From Geobacter sp. UBA1603 (GTDB lineage: Bacteria > Desulfobacterota > Desulfuromonadia > Geobacterales > Pseudopelobacteraceae), in contig DCNF01000101.1 in the NCBI GenBank assembly GCA_002322035.1, positions 8,975 to 26,333 on the forward strand: a stretch of DNA of 17,359 nt, given 5' to 3'. Shown piece after piece: positions 13,057 through 17,359 of this stretch. How positions within the stretch are numbered: position 1 is the first letter of the stretch; every line of letters starts with the position of its first letter. The position numbers and the translations under genes were made by a program. The notes below the pieces were generated by a model. The model did not search any database. It saw only the letters and a program-made list of their open reading frames with translations, and had not been told where the DNA came from.

Positions 13057-13491
13057 TCACTGTTTCAGGGGAACAGACTGGCCTTCGCATGCCTTCAAAC
13101 GCTCCCGTAACTCCTTCTCACGATTCCACCGTTCTGTCACATCCCGCATGATTGAGGCGCACCCGTTCATGGCGCCTGCCTCATCGTGCAGCAGCACCAT
13201 GCTGAACTCCAGGGAAACACGGGAGCCGTCCTTGCGAACACCGGGAGACGTGAGCAATCCGGTTTTGTATGTGGTCTCTCCCGAGGCCATGACCCTGTGA
13301 TACCCCTCCCAATGCCTGTCGCGCAAAGGCTCCGGTATGATAAGGTCGAGTGACCGGCCGCACGCTTCATCCGCCGTGTGACCAAAAATCTGTTCAGCCC
13401 CGCTGTTCCAGTAAATGATGATTCCGGCCTTATCAGCCGCCAGGATCACATCGGGAGCGGCATCAAGTATCTGTTTCAGTACTGCGTCCAT
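13057..13491 (-). CDS. single PAS/PAC-domain protein, possible sensor
   Basis: About 144 aa, almost entirely one PAS domain with its PAC tail (DAAPDVILAADKAGIIIYWN at 10-29, then EQIFGHTADEACGRSL, VRKDGSRVSLEFSMVLL, and DVTERWNREKEL at the end), finishing in a short helix. No kinase, cyclase or DNA-binding domain is attached, so it must signal through a partner or act as a ligand-binding subunit. IPEPLRDRHWEGY resembles the haem-PAS region of FixL, with H60 at the proximal-ligand position, but this motif also occurs in PAS domains without haem. Three in-frame ATGs exist (13509, 13500, 13491); the last has GGAGGAG at usable spacing. It lies downstream of recN on the same strand, 57 bp away. 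Confidence 0.8.
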   Translation of the reverse strand: MDAVLKQILDAAPDVILAADKAGIIIYWNSGAEQIFGHTADEACGRSLDLIIPEPLRDRHWEGYHRVMASGETTYKTGLLTSPGVRKDGSRVSLEFSMVLLHDEAGAMNGCASIMRDVTERWNREKELRERLKACEGQSVPLKQ

Positions 13492-13548
13492 GTTGTTCAT
13501 CTCCTCCATCAGAAGAGTATCACCACAGGGCAGATGCGGGACCGTGAA

Positions 13549-15213
13549 TCAGGCGCGGGATGAAGCGGCAATCAGCTCTTCCGCGTGCCGCCGGGCGGAG
13601 TCGGTGATTGTCTCGCCGGCAAACAGGCGGGCAACTTCGTCAATTCGTTCATTCTGTGCCAGTACCGTAACCGCTGTTATGGTCCGGTCTCCGCGCTGTA
13701 GTTTTTCAACCTTGAGGTGATGATCGGCACAGGCCGCCACCTGCGGAAGATGGGTGATGCAGAACACCTGCTGTCCGGCTGCAACTTTTTTGAGCTTATT
13801 TCCGACAACTTCCGATGTTGCCCCGCTGATGCCGGTGTCAACCTCGTCGAAAATCAGTGTCGGCACGTCACGTTCCGGCAGTACCTGTTTGAAGGCCAGC
13901 ATCAGTCGTGAGAGTTCACCGCCGGAAGCGATCTTCGCCAGGGGACGGGGAGTCTCTCCCGGGTTCGGCGAAAAGAGCAGCTCCAGGCGTTCCATGCCGT
14001 TTGGGCGGGGCTCCGGCCCTGTTTCAAGCGCCGCCTCGATGACGGCCCCCTTCATGGCCAGCTGCCGGGCCTCTGCTGCCAGAGCGTGGGCCAGTTTCGG
14101 GGCGGCCTCCCGCCGCGACCTGCTCAGTTCGCTGCCGGTCTGCTGAAGCTGCTCCCGGAGGGCTGAGAGTTCTGTTGAGAGCGCTGTCCGGTCGTGGCTG
14201 ATGCTTTTCAGTTGGGCGATTTCATCGGCTGCCGTTTGTCCGAAGGAGATAATTTCGTCTATCGTTACTCCGTATTTCCGCTTTAGCCGGTTGAGCAGGT
14301 CGATCCGGTCCTCAATGTGCTGCAGCGCCGAGGGATCAATGTCAAGATGCGTGGCGTAGTTCCGAAGCGACATGGCCGTATCCTCGATCTGGACGTATGC
14401 GCTTTCCAGCGCTTCTGCCAGATGAGACAAAGCCGGGTCGATACTAGCCGCTTCATCGATGCGCTGGCTGATCCGGCGCAAATGGCCCAAAAGCGATCCG
14501 TCACAGCTGTAAAGCTGTTCGAAGGCTTCACCGCTTGCTGTCCCGAGTTTCTCCGCCCCGGCTAGAATGCGCCTTCGCTCTTCAAGTTCAGTGTCTTCGC
14601 CGCTGGTAAGGCCGGCTGCGCTGATCTCTTCGAGTTGAAAGGAGAGCAGGTCGAGGCGCCGTTCGGCATCCCGCTCCTGCTGCTCCAGCTGCTCAAGGCG
14701 CAGCGAGCTGTGGCGCAACTGCTCGAAGAGGGCGGCAAACTGCTGACGTAGCGGCAGTAGCCCGGCATAACTGTCCAGGAGGCGCAGGTGATTGTCCTGG
14801 CGGAGCAGGGTCTGGGAGTCGTGCTGTCCGTAGATATTGATCAGGCGTGGGGCGATGTCCGAGAGAATTGTGGCGGTGGCAAGGCTGCCGTTGATGAAGA
14901 TGCGGTTTTTGCCTGATCGTGAAATTGTGCGCCGGATCAGAAGCTCGCCGGTGCAGTCGATGCCGGCTTCATTCACCGTTGCAGAAATATCGGGGTTTCC
15001 TGAAAGATCAAACAGGGCCTCGACCTGGGCTTCTTCCTCGCCGGAGCGGATCAGATCCGAAGACGCGCGCCCCCCCATGATCAGGCCGACCGCATCGATG
15101 ATGATCGATTTTCCAGCACCGGTTTCGCCGGTCAGAACCGTTAGCCCCGGCTGCAGGGAGATGTGCAGGGAGTCGATGATGGCGATGTTGCGGATGGTCA
15201 GGTCGGTCAGCAT
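13549..15213 (-). CDS. recN: DNA repair protein RecN (SMC-like ATPase)
   Basis: 554-aa SMC-family ATPase that gathers DNA ends during double-strand-break repair. Walker A GETGAGKS is at 29-36, the middle is a long Glu/Arg/Leu-rich coiled coil (about 150-370), and the C-terminal lobe carries the ABC signature SGGELSRLMLAF (from 430), Walker B TLIFDEVDTGISG (452-464) and a FCITHLPQVAACADHH switch region. An open frame extends 39 codons upstream, overlapping nadK; the ATG at 15213 gives the canonical MLTDLTIRNIAIID start, seven bases after the nadK stop with AGGCGG upstream. Co-transcription with nadK is a common arrangement. No LexA box was identified upstream. Confidence 0.97.
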   Translation of the reverse strand: MLTDLTIRNIAIIDSLHISLQPGLTVLTGETGAGKSIIIDAVGLIMGGRASSDLIRSGEEEAQVEALFDLSGNPDISATVNEAGIDCTGELLIRRTISRSGKNRIFINGSLATATILSDIAPRLINIYGQHDSQTLLRQDNHLRLLDSYAGLLPLRQQFAALFEQLRHSSLRLEQLEQQERDAERRLDLLSFQLEEISAAGLTSGEDTELEERRRILAGAEKLGTASGEAFEQLYSCDGSLLGHLRRISQRIDEAASIDPALSHLAEALESAYVQIEDTAMSLRNYATHLDIDPSALQHIEDRIDLLNRLKRKYGVTIDEIISFGQTAADEIAQLKSISHDRTALSTELSALREQLQQTGSELSRSRREAAPKLAHALAAEARQLAMKGAVIEAALETGPEPRPNGMERLELLFSPNPGETPRPLAKIASGGELSRLMLAFKQVLPERDVPTLIFDEVDTGISGATSEVVGNKLKKVAAGQQVFCITHLPQVAACADHHLKVEKLQRGDRTITAVTVLAQNERIDEVARLFAGETITDSARRHAEELIAASSRA

Positions 15214-15220
15214 GGTCCGC

Positions 15221-16084
15221 CTATCTCTCGCCCCATTTGAGCTTTGTGCGGAGTACCTCGAAATAGTCGCGGGTTTTTGACACAACCAGGGCAACTGTTT
15301 TCTCCGCCCGGCGGATCTCAACCGTGTCACCCTCGGTCAGTTCGACCCCCACCTGGCCATCGAGGGTCAGGTACACTTTTTCGTCAAAGGAGGATTTCAC
15401 CGTGACCGAGACCGTGGAATCATCAGGAATCACGATCGGCCGGTTGGTAAGGGTATGGGGGCAGATGGGGGTGATGACGAGGCAGCACATCCGGGGGTGA
15501 ATGATCGGCCCGCCGGCCGACAGGGAGTAGCCGGTAGAACCGGTTGGGGTGGAGACGATCAGGCCGTCGGCCTTGAAGGTGGTAAGGGATTGGCCGCTGA
15601 CGGTGGTTTCAAGGTCGATGATCCGGGCCAGGGCACCCTTGTTGATGACCACGTCGTTCAGGACGCGCCCCCGCTCTACCTCTGCACCACCCCTGAATAC
15701 CGCCACTTCCAGCAGCATCCGCTGCGAGACATGGGAATCTCCTGTGAGGCACTTCTCCAGACGATAGTACATCTCGTCCACGGTGGTTTCCGTCAGGAAG
15801 CCGAGGCTGCCGAGGTTGACTCCCAGAATCGGCACATCCATGCCGCAAATAAGCCGCGCCACCGAGATCAGGGTGCCGTCTCCACCCAGCACCACAACCA
15901 GTTCGGCCTGCCCCGGGATCTCCTCCGCCGGAATCCCCCGGTGATAGCCGATGTGGCGGGCCAGGTGAGCCTCAACCAGTGGCGTGCAGCCCCGCTCTCC
16001 GAGCCAGTTGATCAGGTCATCGGCCACGCTCTGGCAGCGCGGGTCGTGGACCTTGGCGAATATGGCGACATGGCGAAGGGGCAT
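15221..16084 (-). CDS. nadK: NAD kinase
   Basis: 287-aa ATP/polyphosphate-dependent NAD kinase, forming NADP in the cytoplasm. Motifs: VVLGGDGTLI (64-73, the catalytic GGDGT), GVNLGSLGFLTE (87-98), LNDVVINKG (about 142-150) and the glycine-rich TPTGSTGYSLSAGGPI (about 179-194) that binds NAD. Length is typical. AAGGA lies about ten bases before the ATG. It overlaps no neighbour, stops 7 bp before recN, and has the AbiEii cassette upstream. Confidence 0.96.
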   Translation of the reverse strand: MPLRHVAIFAKVHDPRCQSVADDLINWLGERGCTPLVEAHLARHIGYHRGIPAEEIPGQAELVVVLGGDGTLISVARLICGMDVPILGVNLGSLGFLTETTVDEMYYRLEKCLTGDSHVSQRMLLEVAVFRGGAEVERGRVLNDVVINKGALARIIDLETTVSGQSLTTFKADGLIVSTPTGSTGYSLSAGGPIIHPRMCCLVITPICPHTLTNRPIVIPDDSTVSVTVKSSFDEKVYLTLDGQVGVELTEGDTVEIRRAEKTVALVVSKTRDYFEVLRTKLKWGER

Positions 16085-16170
16085 GATTTCAGCATTCCTT
16101 TTCAGCAGCGTAGGGTACGTAGGCAGAGTTCAGTTGCCCACGGTTTTCATGCGCCGGTCATTACATTGTT

Positions 16171-16190
16171 CCGGAGGTGGGTACCCCCGG
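16171..16190 (-). terminator. weak hairpin after the AbiEii cassette
   Basis: CCGGAGG / CCCCCGG arms with one mismatch around a 6-nt loop, just 3-4 bp past the stop of the 88-aa gene. There is no U tract. Low-confidence terminator candidate that would insulate nadK. Confidence 0.3.
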
Positions 16191-16193
16191 ATG

Positions 16194-16460
16194 TTATCCG
16201 ATCATCTTTTCGATCACTTCTTCCCAGCAATTCGCAGCGGCAATATACGGTTTGGCCAGAGCGATGAAGCGCCGGCGCTTTTCAGAAGTCCGCAGCGTTT
16301 CCGGATCGATCAGGGCGATTCCCTCCCGGAATTCGCCGAACGGAAAATTGATCAAGTCAGGGAAAGCGGCGTATTCCGCCATCCGCCGCACCCTGAAGCC
16401 GACGGAGAGGTTCTCGTTCCCGTCCCCGTCCCAGAAGTATTTATCCCTGGTTGCGGGCAT
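16194..16460 (-). CDS. 88-aa partner protein of the AbiEii-like gene
   Basis: 88-aa protein starting MPATRDKYFWDGD. It has RVRRMAEYAAFPDLINFPF (about 24-42), LRTSEKRRRFIALAKPYI in the middle and a C-terminal helix ending WEEVIEKMIG. No signal, span or recognisable catalytic motif. It overlaps the end of the AbiEii-like gene by 20 nt, so the two are co-translated. Its YFWDGD opening and YA-FPDLI pattern resemble the small proteins often encoded beside AbiEii-type nucleotidyltransferases in bacteria, where antitoxin roles are proposed; I infer that but cannot assign a family. ATG 16460 is preferred; a TTG at 16466 is possible. Confidence 0.78.
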   Translation of the reverse strand: MPATRDKYFWDGDGNENLSVGFRVRRMAEYAAFPDLINFPFGEFREGIALIDPETLRTSEKRRRFIALAKPYIAAANCWEEVIEKMIG

Positions 16461-17136
16461 TGGCAATCAGCCTCGTTATCATGGCGCGGGAAAAATCATT
16501 CAGTGTCGATACGTCAAGCGGCCGCTTCATAAGGGCGGTTCCTTCGACCATGGCATCGGCAAAGGCCATGACAGTTCCCTCGTAATCCAGCGGCACAATT
16601 TTTTTGGCCGCGTCCGTCGCAAGCAATTCCAGTTCGAAGTCATCAAGCAGAAAATAGAGATCGACAAAATCCTTTGCGGTTTTCCTGTCCTGCACCGCTG
16701 TCAGTTTGTTCACGGCAATGTTTTCTGCGCCATCGATCAGGCAACCATGGGCGGTCAGGTATTCGCCGCAGTGGGGATAGCTTTCGAAGATAAATTCGAT
16801 TTTCAGGGCTGTTTCACCGTGGGTGACGAAGAAGCGTTTGAAGTATTTGCCGTCAATAGCGGCCTCGATCCTGAACAATGCCGCCAGCCGGGAAATGATC
16901 TCCCGGCAGACCACCGGGAATTCGTCCCTGGCAAACCGGTCGCCCCGAAAGAAAAAATCAAGGTCATCGGAATAGCGGTGGTTGTAATACCAGCGGGATA
17001 AGGCGGTGCCGCCGCTCAGGTAGAACCTGTCGTTTTGCACAAGGGAGAGAACCGTGTCCTGCAATGGATACAGTTGCTCCTCGTAATACGCCTGCTCGTC
17101 CAGAGTGGCCAGCCGTATGTGACGTTGTGTAAACAT
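16441..17136 (-). CDS. AbiEii/AbiGii-type nucleotidyltransferase (putative toxin)
   Basis: 231 aa. The N-terminal nucleotidyltransferase signature is clear: FYLSGGTALSRWYYNHRYSD (38-57) running into DLDFFF (58-63), i.e. GG...DxD with the acidic metal-binding pair D58 and D60. The later AVNKLTAVQDRKTAKDFVDLYFL (141-163, with K144, R151, D156 and D159) fits the conserved helical block of the family. AbiEii proteins act as toxins in type IV-like AbiE toxin-antitoxin/phage-defence systems by transferring nucleotides; activity here is inferred. The usual AbiEi antitoxin is not upstream: valS ends 7 bp away. Instead an 88-aa gene follows. ATG 17136 has AGG eight bases upstream. Confidence 0.9.
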   Translation of the reverse strand: MFTQRHIRLATLDEQAYYEEQLYPLQDTVLSLVQNDRFYLSGGTALSRWYYNHRYSDDLDFFFRGDRFARDEFPVVCREIISRLAALFRIEAAIDGKYFKRFFVTHGETALKIEFIFESYPHCGEYLTAHGCLIDGAENIAVNKLTAVQDRKTAKDFVDLYFLLDDFELELLATDAAKKIVPLDYEGTVMAFADAMVEGTALMKRPLDVSTLNDFSRAMITRLIANARNQG

Positions 17137-17143
17137 GACGTGC

Positions 17144-17359
17144 CTATTTCAGCTTCCTGATCTTCTCCAGGCTTTCTTCCAATACCGATTTCTTTTCCTG
17201 TACCTCGGCCAGTTTCTGGCGCTCCTTGGCAACAATCTCGGCCGGCGCCCGGTCCACGAAGGCCGGACTGGCCAGCTTTTTGGAGAACATGTCGATCTCC
17301 TTGTCGATCTTGCCGATCTCCTTCAACAGACGCTCTTCTTCGGCGGCTACGTCTACAAG
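17144..17359 (-). CDS. valS: valyl-tRNA synthetase, C-terminal part (runs off the window)
   Basis: The last 71 residues of ValS; the gene continues past 17359. The visible part is the C-terminal coiled-coil tRNA-binding arm: LVDVAAEEERL, then IDKEIDMFSKKLASPAFVDRAPAEIV and KERQKLAEVQEKKSVLEESL with a basic end. The pattern of charged helix, small F-V-x-x-A-P loop and returning charged helix is diagnostic. The reading frame continues upstream of 17326 without a stop, so the TTG there is not a start. It ends 7 bp before the AbiEii-like gene. Confidence 0.93.
   Translation of the reverse strand, partial: LVDVAAEEERLLKEIGKIDKEIDMFSKKLASPAFVDRAPAEIVAKERQKLAEVQEKKSVLEESLEKIRKLK

Noticed and set aside
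15214..15330. 39-codon N-terminal extension of RecN
   Set aside because: It lies within nadK in another frame and does not resemble RecN; the canonical MLTDLTIRNI start is at 15213.
15455..17001. 270- and 274-codon plus-strand frames opposite nadK and the AbiEii cassette
   Set aside because: Both oppose genes with diagnostic motifs (GGDGT; GGT...DLDFF) and contain no recognisable family pattern.
17144..17326. 60-codon independent gene at the right edge
   Set aside because: The frame continues without a stop to the window edge and reads as the ValS C-terminal arm.
1..17359. tRNA, rRNA, CRISPR array, insertion sequence or phage attachment site
   Set aside because: No clover-leaf sequence, spaced direct repeats, transposase motif or att-like duplication was found on reading both strands.

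Overview
The window is about 17.4 kb of gene-dense bacterial chromosome of moderately high GC content. The gene set suggests a Geobacter/Pelobacter-like anaerobe of the Desulfuromonadota: a valS end near nadK-recN, cytochrome bd next to an Rrf2 regulator, a one-haem lipoprotein cytochrome, a sigma-54-type promoter and a single-domain PAS protein. This placement is inferred from gene content and protein style only. No rRNA, tRNA, CRISPR array, insertion sequence or clear pseudogene was seen.

Left block (27-8092, all minus strand, read right to left): rnr (RNase R), tatC (Tat translocase), a monohaem c-type cytochrome lipoprotein, an Rrf2-family regulator with three cysteines, cydA and cydB (short-Q-loop cytochrome bd quinol oxidase), a lytic-transglycosylase-like lipoprotein, and a LEA14-like lipoprotein translationally coupled to it. 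The regulator has its own promoter and inverted repeat, and an intrinsic terminator follows it. cydAB has a separate candidate promoter sharing a heptamer with the regulator's control region, so local control of the oxidase by the regulator is plausible.

Middle (8154-9559): an exported M23 metallopeptidase (plus strand) converges with a class I SAM-dependent methyltransferase (minus strand). The 339-bp gap at 9560-9898 is the main non-coding stretch. It holds two copies of a palindrome, TTTTGC-N6-GCAAAA and a near match, and a sigma-54-type -24/-12 element.

Accessory operon (9899-12933, plus strand): a 63-aa six-cysteine protein, a 40-aa single-span membrane protein, an 83-aa membrane protein with a polar N-terminus, a 349-aa polytopic membrane protein of no family I recognise, and a 12-span OFA-type MFS transporter. 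It closes with a 13-bp GAAA-tetraloop hairpin. I infer a transport system with accessory subunits under enhancer-dependent control; its substrate is unknown. This is the best candidate for an undescribed system here.

Right block (13057-17359, minus strand): the valS 3' end, an AbiEii-type nucleotidyltransferase with an overlapping 88-aa partner, nadK, recN and a single PAS-domain protein. The AbiEii pair sits between the valS and nadK housekeeping genes and looks like an inserted toxin-antitoxin-like cassette.
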